From Bifidobacterium catenulatum subsp. kashiwanohense JCM 15439 = DSM 21854 (GTDB taxonomy: Bacteria > Actinomycetota > Actinomycetes > Actinomycetales > Bifidobacteriaceae): a stretch of DNA of 64,000 nt. The position numbers were made by a program, and so were the translations under genes. Location of the stretch: assembly GCF_001042615.1 (NCBI RefSeq), contig NZ_AP012327.1, positions 1,736,001-1,800,000 of the forward strand, written 5' to 3'. Of the stretch, positions 17,758-26,700 are shown in pieces; position 1 is the first letter of the stretch; each line of letters opens with the position of its first letter. A model generated the notes under the pieces. That model was not told where the DNA came from. It saw only the letters and a list, made by a program, of their open reading frames with translations, and did not search any database.

Positions 17758-17887
17758 GCCGGTTTTCATCATAGATGCCCTTTCGGAAGAACGCAAGTCA
17801 GACGCGAATTTTTCCGACGGCAGCGCTTTTCAAATAGCAATCCACAACGATTCGTCCCATACAGCAACTTTAGTTTTTATTACTTAG

Positions 17888-17901
17888 TAACTGTTTAGTT
17901 A
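17888..17901. promoter_or_regulatory. Second candidate site near tetR
   Basis: TAACTGTTTAGTTA carries the half-sites TAACT and AGTTA, as in the outer part of the 17739 operator. It lies 110 bp before the tetR start and may serve autoregulation. Confidence 0.35.
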
Positions 17902-18010
17902 AAGCATATTACAATCTCTTGTATCTGTCATTTTCCGGCGTGTCCCAACGTTTCCAACACACTTCCTCTCCCCCCTCTTGTAACTTAATAAGCACAAGAA
18001 AGGAGAACGC

Positions 18011-18637
18011 ATGCGTCGTCGTACCGAAAGCAAAACCAAGAAACGAATGAGCGCAGAAGACCGCAAGGAAGCGATTCTCGAAACCACGGTCTCTTTCATC
18101 TCACAATTCGGATTCTGGGGATTTACCATTCGCGACGTGGCACAAGCTCAGAACATCACCGAAGCAGGCCTCCTTTACTACTTCAAATCCAAAGAACAAC
18201 TCCTTGAAGCGACACTCAAATACGCCGATCGCACTAACCAAATCGCCATTGCAGAGCATCTTGGCGTCGAAGGCGTGACCGGTGAAGTCTTGCAGGACGG
18301 CATCGCATACCATTGCGATCTCGGACTCAAGGCCATCTCCACGGGAACCGTGGAAACCAACGCAGGCCGACCCGAAATGGTTCGCCTCTACACCCTGCTC
18401 GAAAGCGAGGCCCTAAGCAAAGACCATCCGGTGCACGAGTATTTCGAACAGCGCGAAATCAATCTGCTGAAGGAATACACGTTCGCAGCCAAACGAGATG
18501 GCGTTGCCAATCCGGAACGCACCGCACTGCAAGTGCTATCCGCCATGGAAGGCTTGCAATTGCGGTGGCTCAACGGATCTCACGATATCGATTTCGTTGG
18601 AGAATGGAAGGCCCTGATCGGTCTTCTCATTCCCTAA
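18011..18637 (+). CDS. TetR-family repressor, probable regulator of the MFS and second GH3 genes
   Basis: A 208-residue TetR protein: basic start MRRRTESKTKKRMSAEDRKE, helix-turn-helix GFWGFTIRDVAQAQNITEAG then LLYYFKSKEQLL, and the C-terminal domain with SAMEGLQLRWLNGSHDIDFV. An AAGGAGAA ribosome site lies 6 bp upstream. It is divergent from the MFS transporter. The shared 19-bp palindrome ahead of MFS and of GH3 (8808) suggests both belong to its regulon, which then spans 9 kb with other TetR genes in between. Confidence 0.88.
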   Translation: MRRRTESKTKKRMSAEDRKEAILETTVSFISQFGFWGFTIRDVAQAQNITEAGLLYYFKSKEQLLEATLKYADRTNQIAIAEHLGVEGVTGEVLQDGIAYHCDLGLKAISTGTVETNAGRPEMVRLYTLLESEALSKDHPVHEYFEQREINLLKEYTFAAKRDGVANPERTALQVLSAMEGLQLRWLNGSHDIDFVGEWKALIGLLIP

Positions 18638-18639
18638 AC

Positions 18640-18678
18640 GTTCTCTTCTCGAGTTCTCTTCTCGAGTTCTCTTATCGC
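18640..18678. repeat. Three tandem 13-bp repeats
   Basis: GTTCTCTTCTCGA occurs twice head to tail (18640-18652, 18653-18665), then GTTCTCTTATCGC (18666-18678). They fill the gap between the convergent tetR and GH42 stops. No T-rich terminator was seen beside them. Confidence 0.7.
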
Positions 18679-18683
18679 AGATT

Positions 18684-20810
18684 TCAGCCGGCGATCACCG
18701 CAACATTCCAGCGGCCGATCGTCAACAGATCACCCTGCTTGACGGCTGCACCTTCCTTCAGTACGACTTCAGCATTTGCAACCTCATCAACACTGCCGTC
18801 GGTGGCGATGACGACCGGAGCGACCACTACTTCACCCTCAATCGGGCTTGCAACAGTAACTTCGTCGGCGGAATAGTTGAGCAGATACGTCACGTTCTCG
18901 CCGCGGGCATTCACACCCTGGCGAACCGCGACCTGTCCCGCGAGCGCGGTTCCAGCGCCCTCGACGCCGGCATGCTCCACGGCCTCTCGCATAACCGCAC
19001 GAATGGAATCGGCGTCAAGCAGTGTGGCGACCCACTCGGCATCGCCCTTGCCGAATGCGTGACGGGTGACTGCGGCGTAATCCTTCCAAGCGTAGTGTCT
19101 ATAGGATGCGAGCACCTCAGTATCGGCGTCGGCGTTCAACAGTTCGATCAGCGACTGAGCATCAGTGGACGCGGTTTCGGCGAGCGCACCTGCGAATTCC
19201 ACGGAAACGTGGCCGCTTGGGCGGGTGAACTGGTTGTACGTCATGCCGAACACGTCGGTGAGATTGTGCGGCGCGCGGTCGTGCCATACGGTCACCTCGT
19301 CGTCGGTCACGAAGGAGCGCATGGTGGAGACGAGGTGTCCGCCGTTGGAGACGAATTCACGCAGGCGATCGGTCGTTTCCTGCGGAGCACAGTACAGCGC
19401 CGGGGTCACAATCATCTCGTATGAGGCCAAACGCTCGGCGGGAGCGTCGGAGGGGATGAAATCGCATTCCACGTTGAGCTCGAACAGCGCGTCGTAGACA
19501 TTGCGCACCACGTCGTTGTATTTGAGGGTGCCGCCGAATGGGAAGCCGGCTTCGATGAGGAACCAGTCGAGCGCGGTCAGCGATTCGTTGCTGACCATGA
19601 TGGCTACTTTGTTGTGCTTCTTCAGGTGGACGAGCCGCTCCCCCACTTCCGGTTTGGCGATCTCGCGACCGAATACGCCGGCTTCGCGGTACGTGGGGTT
19701 CGGTTCGAGGTCGTGGCTCAGCAGGCCCTTCCAATATGTTTCAAAGGAATTATGGATGGAGTGCCAGTGCCAGTATTCCACCATGTCGGCGCCGGAAGCG
19801 AGGTGGGAGTAGGCCTGCAGGCGCAGCTGGCCGGGGAATGGCACCCAGCCGTGCTGGCCTTGGGCCTCGGTTTCGAGCACCAGGTAGTTCTGGCCGTTCT
19901 TGGTGGAGCGGGTCATGTCGCCGCCGAAGGCGATCTCCTTGCCGGTCAGGTCGTCTTCGGTCGGGTGGTAGATGTCCACGCCGGTGATGTCCACTGCGGT
20001 CGCGGCCTTGAAGTGGTCGACGGCCGGCTGCACGCCGTAGGAGTATCCGCGCCATTCGAAATCGAAGTTGTGGGTGATGAACTGGTCGTCATGCGCGTAT
20101 TCGCGCACGATGTCGGCCTGCCACTGCAGGAAGGCGCGCACCTGATCACGGCGGAACTTGTCGAATTCGCCGCCCAGGGACTCGTTGATGGTGGCGGTCA
20201 CGTCCGGGAAGTCCTCCCAGGAGTCGATGCGGTTGGACCAGTAGTCGAGGCCGAAGTGGTGGTTGAGCTCGTTCAGATCGCCGTGGAACTTCTCGCGCAG
20301 ATACTTGACGAACAGACGCTGCATGTCGTTGGACACGGAATCGTAGTACTTGGTTTCATTATCGACCTGGTAGCCGATCACCGCCGGATGGTCGGCAACG
20401 TGGGAGATCAGCTTGCGGATCACGCGCTCACCGTAGAAACGGTAGGTAGCGTTGACGATGTCCATGATCTGGCGGGCGCCGTACTTGCCTTCGCCGTTCG
20501 GGGTGACCGCGAGCACGCTCGGATCGATCTTGACGAGCCAGCTCGGCACCGCGTAGGTTGGAGTGCCGACGATGACGTCGATACCGACACGCTGTGCCGC
20601 GTCGAGAGCACGATCCACATAGGTGAAGTCGAACGCACCCGGCTGCGGTTCGCAGGTACTCCATGTGGATTCGGCAATACGGATAACGTTCAGTCCCGAC
20701 TCCTTCATCATCCTCATGTCTTCATCGACACGGTCGATGCCTTTCATCATGAGGTATTCGTCGTAATATGCGGCACCGAAAAGAATGTGATCTGCCTCGT
20801 AACGACCCAT
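18684..20810 (-). CDS. Beta-galactosidase, glycoside hydrolase family 42
   Basis: A 708-residue GH42 enzyme. The start DHILFGAAYYDEYLMMKGID and GLNVIRIAESTWSTCEPQPG are typical. The acid/base Glu is in VIGYQVDNETKYYD (about residue 153) and the nucleophile Glu in NYLVLETEAQGQHGW (about 312). The trimer domain and C-terminal beta domain (VTVASPIEGEVVVAP) follow. It hydrolyses terminal beta-galactosides, typically short beta-1,3/1,4/1,6-galactosides in bifidobacteria; no signal peptide. Two copies of a 16-bp TetR-like site lie upstream (20931, 21010), matching one ahead of the tetR at 21406, so that TetR is the likely repressor. Confidence 0.93.
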   Translation of the reverse strand: MGRYEADHILFGAAYYDEYLMMKGIDRVDEDMRMMKESGLNVIRIAESTWSTCEPQPGAFDFTYVDRALDAAQRVGIDVIVGTPTYAVPSWLVKIDPSVLAVTPNGEGKYGARQIMDIVNATYRFYGERVIRKLISHVADHPAVIGYQVDNETKYYDSVSNDMQRLFVKYLREKFHGDLNELNHHFGLDYWSNRIDSWEDFPDVTATINESLGGEFDKFRRDQVRAFLQWQADIVREYAHDDQFITHNFDFEWRGYSYGVQPAVDHFKAATAVDITGVDIYHPTEDDLTGKEIAFGGDMTRSTKNGQNYLVLETEAQGQHGWVPFPGQLRLQAYSHLASGADMVEYWHWHSIHNSFETYWKGLLSHDLEPNPTYREAGVFGREIAKPEVGERLVHLKKHNKVAIMVSNESLTALDWFLIEAGFPFGGTLKYNDVVRNVYDALFELNVECDFIPSDAPAERLASYEMIVTPALYCAPQETTDRLREFVSNGGHLVSTMRSFVTDDEVTVWHDRAPHNLTDVFGMTYNQFTRPSGHVSVEFAGALAETASTDAQSLIELLNADADTEVLASYRHYAWKDYAAVTRHAFGKGDAEWVATLLDADSIRAVMREAVEHAGVEGAGTALAGQVAVRQGVNARGENVTYLLNYSADEVTVASPIEGEVVVAPVVIATDGSVDEVANAEVVLKEGAAVKQGDLLTIGRWNVAVIAG

Positions 20811-20930
20811 GGATCTCCCATCGTCTTCATTGACTTGTTACTGGTTACTACTTATTTCTGCTGTTTCTGCATCTAAAGCTGTTCTATATTGCCTGCGATA
20901 TCTCCGGGATACATCCTTAGAACATCCGTA

Positions 20931-20946
20931 TCTAACAGCCATTAGA
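20931..20946. promoter_or_regulatory. TetR operator candidate A upstream of GH42
   Basis: TCTAACAGCCATTAGA, an inverted repeat with arms TCTAA and TTAGA, 121 bp ahead of the GH42 start. Confidence 0.55.
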
Positions 20947-21009
20947 TATAAGAAATCTAAATCTTCTCGATTCAGTTGTCAAGAAACGCAAAATTTCAGG
21001 CGTGTCTTA

Positions 21010-21025
21010 CCTAACAACCATTAGA
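21010..21025. promoter_or_regulatory. TetR operator candidate B upstream of GH42
   Basis: CCTAACAACCATTAGA, same motif as site A, 79 bp further upstream; both are followed by TATAA. Confidence 0.55.
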
Positions 21026-21123
21026 TATAACATTTTCCCATGTTCTAAAGCTCAACTAATCGTAATAAAAAACCAATCAATCACCGCAATCCATACAAAA
21101 CGCTATCCCAGCGGGCAAATTCC

Positions 21124-21349
21124 TCCAGCCGCTGGAGCAATTTTCCCGCGAACACGCCTCCTAAACGTCCCGATCCCTCCAGTCACTGGAGGAATCCTCT
21201 CTCCCAAAGCCTCCCCAGCGACCCAAAACATCCAGTCACTGGAGGAAACAGGACAATCAACAGCGTTTCAGCAGACAAATCCCTCCAGTCACTGGAAGAA
21301 TCACCCCGCTCACAGACCCCTTAGCGTCCTGATTCTTCCAGCGAGTGGA
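21124..21349. repeat. Five-copy 53-bp array of the palindrome TCCAGTCACTGGA (array 2)
   Basis: Cores begin at 21124, 21178, 21231, 21284 and 21337, again every 53-54 bp, with the same flanks (CT left, GAA right) and related linkers (one reads AGAATCACCCCGCT as in array 1). It lies just beyond the stop of the tetR at 21406 and before GH42. On the + strand the motif has the same orientation as in array 1, but the adjacent tetR is on the opposite strand. Confidence 0.85.
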
Positions 21350-21405
21350 AGAATTGGGACGCGAAGGGCTATAGAAACACAGCCCGCAAGAGAGTTGCAC
21401 ATGGC

Positions 21406-22035
21406 TTAGCGGTAGCTGTCCCAGACAGGTGAGGGGAAGATCATCTTTTCGAAGGCGAGCCATTCATCGTAGAAATCGATGGGCGGCTTACGCGTCCAAC
21501 GCAGTTGAATGCCGTCCATCGCTTCCAAGCTTTGACGCACAATCGCACGCATATTCTCCCAACCACCGATTTCAGGCGGCAATTTCCATGTGTACTGGGA
21601 ATAGTGTTCCCACACGTATTTCGGACGATTCTCGAAATAGTCGTGCAACGGATGGCCCTCGCTGAAAGACTCGGTTTCCAGCACCATGTATAGCTGCAGC
21701 AAGCTACGTCGACTCTCATTGTAACGTACCAAAAAACGCAGGTATGCAGGGAACAGCATGCCTTCCGGATCGCTGCCCGGCAATCCGGATTTTGCAAAAT
21801 CAGCCGGAGTGCCTTCCTGATCATAATTGTCGGTGACTAGTAGCGACAACAACCGTTCCTTATTGCCGATGTAATGCAGCAGTCCAGGCTGGCTCATGCC
21901 GATCGCATCAGCAATGTCTTTCAATGACGTTCCGTAATATCCCTTTTCCCCGATAAGACGGCTCGCCGCAGTGATGATTTCCTTCTTACGTTCCTCAGGT
22001 GATTTACGAACACGTTTCTTCCCCTCATTACCCAT
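21406..22035 (-). CDS. TetR-family repressor, probable regulator of GH42
   Basis: A 209-residue TetR protein: MGNEGKKRVRKSPEERKKEI, helix-turn-helix GYYGTSLKDIADAIGMSQPG then LLHYIGNKERLL, and C-terminal LEAMDGIQLRWTRKPPIDFY. No good ribosome site is visible before the ATG. A copy of the GH42-type operator (22052-22067) lies only 17 bp upstream, so the promoter is very close and the message may be nearly leaderless. It is on the same strand as GH42, separated from it by repeat array 2 and sites A and B. Confidence 0.87.
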   Translation of the reverse strand: MGNEGKKRVRKSPEERKKEIITAASRLIGEKGYYGTSLKDIADAIGMSQPGLLHYIGNKERLLSLLVTDNYDQEGTPADFAKSGLPGSDPEGMLFPAYLRFLVRYNESRRSLLQLYMVLETESFSEGHPLHDYFENRPKYVWEHYSQYTWKLPPEIGGWENMRAIVRQSLEAMDGIQLRWTRKPPIDFYDEWLAFEKMIFPSPVWDSYR

Positions 22036-22051
22036 AAGGAACAGTGTACTA

Positions 22052-22067
22052 TCTACCGTTCATTAGA
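22052..22067. promoter_or_regulatory. TetR operator candidate C (autoregulation)
   Basis: TCTACCGTTCATTAGA matches sites A and B in both arms (TCTAMC, CATTAGA) and sits 17 bp ahead of the tetR start. Confidence 0.5.
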
Positions 22068-22214
22068 CAGGCAAAATCGTATCGGACCGTTGCATTTCCA
22101 CTCGCCACACAAAGACGAGCCGATCTTCAATAGACCAGCTCGAAATTACATTCAAAACCACTTCGAGATCACATTCAGTCAGCCTCGACCAACCAAAATA
22201 TTCGAAAAGCAGTT

Positions 22215-23486
22215 TTACTTCTGGAACACGTCAGGGTGTTTCGGATCACCCGGTTCGTCGGCGAGGACACCCTCGAGCCCGAGGAACTCCTGCCAGAATT
22301 CCAGCGAATTGCCGTACGGAGCTGCCTGATGGCCGCGCGCCTGCAGGTTCGCCTTCGCCTCGAACACATCCTCCTCGCGGATGCCATCGAAATACGATTC
22401 GAGACGCTCACGGTTCGTCGGATCATAGAACAGCGATCCGATGATTTCCGTCAGTCGTTCCGCACGCGCTACCGGCAGCGAATCCCAGTGACGGAATTCA
22501 ATGAAGTTCTTCAGACGGACATCGTTGAAATGCGTGGAAATCACATGATTGATTTCGTATGCGTTGAGTTCTCGATCAGGATACACGTCGTTCGCATTCT
22601 CATAGAATGCAGGATGATGCAAATCAGTTCCAGGAGTTTCCAACGCTTCCGGAGTGTGCGTCAGATCAGCGAACATCATCGGCGTGCTCAACACGTCGAC
22701 CGCATAATCTTCCCAACCGAAGCGAGGATCAAACAATCCCGGAATAACGTTCGTGCGCTGCAAATCCAAATAATCCCACATGCGTTGGCGCAGCAGCGGA
22801 TACGGATTCTCCTGTCCCTCGAAATACGGGGTGTTACGGAAGAACCATGCGAGAATCGGGCCAACCACCGTACCCAAACGCAGTTTGGAAATCGCGTCCT
22901 GTTCGGAAACATAGTCGATGCTGACCTGCGTCGAAGCGGAGCAACGCATCATGCACGGACCGAACTGGCCGACGCGCCCCAAATACGCGGTCATCGCCTT
23001 GTAACGGTCCTTCGGATTGACGGGAATGTCGGCATAGCCGGACTTCGGCTGATACCCGTAATTAACCAAGCGGAAGCCGAGATCGTCAAGCACGGGATCG
23101 ACTTCGCGGCGGAACGCACCGTAAATCGTGCACAGATCTTCCGGCTTGTGCAGAATGCCCAGCGAGCATTCCAGCTGACCGCCCGGCTCAAGCGACACGG
23201 AAATACCTTCGCGACCAAGACCAACAAGCCTGCCATTCTCCCAGTATTCCTTGCTTTCGTCGTAATACGGGCGAATGCGGTTCAGCAACGCCTCGATGCC
23301 GTTCTCCTCGTAATAGTTCACGGCGGTATCATCGCTGTTATGCACCGGCAGATGCTCGATTTCCACACCGAAACCACCGGTTCCGCGCTCTTGGCAGCCT
23401 GATTCGAAGAATTTGACCAGACTTTCCACATGCTTCGGATTCGGCTCGGTAAGCAGGTGCGCATAAGAAATTCGTGGCGTTGTCAT
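22215..23486 (-). CDS. gshA: Glutamate-cysteine ligase, GCS2 family
   Basis: A 423-residue ligase. GGFGVEIEHLPVH is the ATP/metal-binding start of the GCS2 family, followed by LVGLGREGISVSLEPGGQLE and MRCSASTQVSIDY, all conserved in glutamate-cysteine ligases of the plant/EgtA type. It joins glutamate and cysteine to gamma-glutamylcysteine with ATP. No gshB or other thiol-synthesis gene is adjacent, so whether glutathione or only gamma-glutamylcysteine is made is open. I chose the ATG at 23486 (MTTPRISYAHLL, AGGA upstream) over in-frame starts as far as 23582. Confidence 0.85.
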   Translation of the reverse strand: MTTPRISYAHLLTEPNPKHVESLVKFFESGCQERGTGGFGVEIEHLPVHNSDDTAVNYYEENGIEALLNRIRPYYDESKEYWENGRLVGLGREGISVSLEPGGQLECSLGILHKPEDLCTIYGAFRREVDPVLDDLGFRLVNYGYQPKSGYADIPVNPKDRYKAMTAYLGRVGQFGPCMMRCSASTQVSIDYVSEQDAISKLRLGTVVGPILAWFFRNTPYFEGQENPYPLLRQRMWDYLDLQRTNVIPGLFDPRFGWEDYAVDVLSTPMMFADLTHTPEALETPGTDLHHPAFYENANDVYPDRELNAYEINHVISTHFNDVRLKNFIEFRHWDSLPVARAERLTEIIGSLFYDPTNRERLESYFDGIREEDVFEAKANLQARGHQAAPYGNSLEFWQEFLGLEGVLADEPGDPKHPDVFQK

Positions 23487-23690
23487 GTTGGCAATCCTAT
23501 CGAAACTCATTGATGAGCACGGCGCGATCGCTATACGAAAAACTGATAGCCAACTCTTGCGTATATCGAACCGAATACACATTTTCGGTTAAAACAGACA
23601 TGCTCTGCAAAGCCGACCAATAATAATTAACAGATATTAGTAAGGTCAGAAGCAATTACCGTTATTTGAAGAATTGTTTGTATAAATCGA

Positions 23691-23734
23691 ATAAAAATAC
23701 CGACGCTGAAGATGTCGTCAGCGTCGGTATTTTG
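23691..23734 (-). terminator. Intrinsic terminator after the large activase gene
   Basis: ATACCGACGCTGA (23697-23709) pairs perfectly with TCAGCGTCGGTAT (23718-23730) around an 8-nt loop, with T-rich flanks on both strands. It lies 41 bp past the stop at 23775 on the minus strand. Confidence 0.85.
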
Positions 23735-23774
23735 GCCAATTCCAGTCAGTGCTTATTGATTTATCCGCCTATGA

Positions 23775-26700
23775 TCAGGCAACTTTTTCGCTTTGCGCCG
23801 TCTCACTCTGTTGCGCGGCCTTGTGGGCCTTCTTGGCGGCTGCGATCATCAGTTTGATGCGGTTGAGCTGGTTCGCTTCGGATGCGCCCGGATCGTAGTC
23901 GATAGACACGATGTTGGCTTCCGGATGCAGGCGGCGAATCTTGCCGAACATACCTCGGCCGGTCACGTGGTTCGGCAGGCAGGCGAACGGCTGCGCACAA
24001 ATCACGTTCGGGCAGCCGGATTCGATGAGCTCAAGGATTTCCGCAGTTAGCAGCCAGCCTTCACCAGCCTGCACGCCCACGGAAGTGACCTCGTCGGCCT
24101 TCTTCACGAGTTCCGGCATCGGCAGGTCCTGGGAGAACTTGCCGTGTGCCGAATCGATCGCCTTGCGTACAGGAGCGTTGTACAAGTCAAGCGCCTTGCG
24201 CATCAGCGCGTAGCCAAGCTTGTTGCCGCCCATGCCGAGGTAATGCTCGTTCCAGTCGGAAATGTACGGGCGGGTGGTCATGAATTCCATGATGCCCGGC
24301 ACCACAGCCTCGCAATTCTGCGATTCGATCACGTCGACCACATGGTTGTTGGCGTCCGGCTGGTACTTAACGAGAATCTCACCCACCACGCCGACGCGCA
24401 CCTTGCGCGGTTCGTCCTTCAACGGCAGTGCGTCGAACGATTTGACGATTTCTTTGACGAGCGTCGAATATGGCAGGTACCCCTTGCCGATGAACTTACG
24501 TGCCGTCTTCGAGCGACCGTGGTTCTCGAGCGTTTCACGCACGATGGTGTTCCATGTCTTATACAGCTGATTCGCGCTGCCCGGCGTCACCTCGTACGGG
24601 CGCACGCGGTACAGGCATTTCATCAGCAGGTCGCCGATGATGAGCGCCTTGATGACGCGATGAAGCAATGCCGGCGTCGCTTTGAAGCCCGGATTGTCTT
24701 CAATGCCTTGCGTGGAAATGGCGATCACTGGAATTTGCGGATAACCAGCATCAATCAGCGCCTTGCGAATCAGACCGAAATAGTTTGTGGCTCGGCACAT
24801 GCCGCCGGTCTGCGTGATGGCGAGCGCGGTGTGCTCCGGATCGTATTTGCCGTCCAGAATCGCGTCCACGAGCTGGCCGATAACCATGATGGCCGGGTAG
24901 CAGGCGTCGTTGTTGACGTATTTGAGGCCGGTTTCCACGTTTTCGCGGCTGGCGTGTTCGAGAATGTCGAACTTGTAGCCGCCGGAGCGGATCACGGATT
25001 CCACTAGGGAGAAGTGAATCGGGCTCATCTGCGGAGCCACGATGGTGTAGTCCTTCATGTCTTTGCCGAATGGCACGCGGTTGGCGTATTTCGACATGGT
25101 GGCGGAATTGTGTGCAGACTTCTTCGCTTCGCCGACGCCGTTTTCCGCGGCACGCTTGGATGCGGCTTTAACGGCTTCGGTGAGTTTCGGATTGGCTTTC
25201 ATCACGGTGTCAAGCATGACTTGACGGCCCGGAGTCGGCGCTTCGGCTCCAGTTTTGCGGAATTCGCCTTGCTTGTTGGACACGCTGTCTCGCTTGTCGG
25301 GCATGGCTGTGCCGATTTCACGCTGTTTGTTGCGTTCACGCTCTTCGACGGCTGCCTTGAGTGAACGAAGGCGGATTTTCGCCGCGCCCAGGTTGGAGAC
25401 TTCGTCGATTTTCAGCATGGTGTACACATCGGCCTTGTCCGCCAGGATCTCCGACACCTGATCGGTGGTGATGGCGTCAAGACCGCAGCCGAAGGAGTTG
25501 AGCTGCACGAGTTCGAGGCCGGGGTACGAAGCGACGAAATTGGCCGCCGCGTACAGACGGGAATGGTAGGCCCACTGATTGGTGACGCGCAATGGCATTT
25601 TGGTGACCTTGCGGTCTTCCACATGGCGGAAGCCGTTTGCGTTCTTCTTACGTGGATCGTCTTCATCGGCTGTGAGGAATTCGCTCGGGTTGAGCTTCTC
25701 ACCCGGCTGCAGTTCGCAGATCGAATCTTCGGACAATACCACCATACCGAGCGAGCATATGGTTTCCGGAATGCCATGGTTGACTTCCGGGTCGATATGG
25801 TATGGGCGGCCTGCGAGCACGATGCCTCGGCAGTCGTGTTCCTTCATGTAGGCGAGTGCCTTGAGGCCTTCCATTCGCACGTCGTGTTTGAAGACTTCGT
25901 TTTCGGCATATGCCGCTTTGACTGCAATTTCGGCTTCTTCACGGGTCACGTTGGCCCAGGCGAATTCTTCGACGATGCGGTCGACCATAAGTTCATGGTT
26001 GGCCATGTTGAAGTATGGGCGCATGTAGCGGATGCCTTCTTCGCGCAGTTCAGGCATGTTCGCGCCGATGACCACAGGATAGTTGGCTACCACCGGGCAA
26101 TTGTAGTGGTTGTCGGTGTTGGGTACCAAGTTCTCTTCGTAGCTGACGCACGGGTAGAAGATGTTTTTCACACCCTTGTTCAGCAACCATTTGATGTGTC
26201 CGTGCACAAGTTTGGCCGGATAGCAAATGTTTTCGGATGCGATTGATTCGATGCCAGTTTCGAACAGTTCGTGCGAGCTTCGTCCGGAAATCATCACTTT
26301 GAAGCCGAGCGAGGTGAGCAGTGTGAACCAGAACGGATAGTTCTCGTACATGTTGAGTACGCGCGGAATGCCGATTTCACCGCGGGTTGCTTTCTTGTCG
26401 GTGAGTCTGCGGTAGGCGAAGCAACGCTTGTACTTGTAATCGTAGAGGTTCGGTCGATCGGAACGCTTCTTTTTCGCGTCTCCGCCTCGTTCGCAGCGGT
26501 TGCCGGTCACGTAACGGGATCCGTCTTGGAAGGTGGTGATGGTGAGCTTGCAGTGGTTTTGACACAGCTTGCACACGTCTCGTTCGGAGGTCATCGATAG
26601 GTTGTCGAGTTCTTCGCCGCTCAAAATGTTCGATGCGGTATGACGTACGTCTGCAATCACCGCTTCTTTGGTATCGGTGGTATCGACGTCTTCGTCTTCC

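Noticed and set aside
19614-20876. 420-residue plus-strand frame
   Set aside because: Antisense to GH42, whose catalytic motifs are clear on the minus strand.
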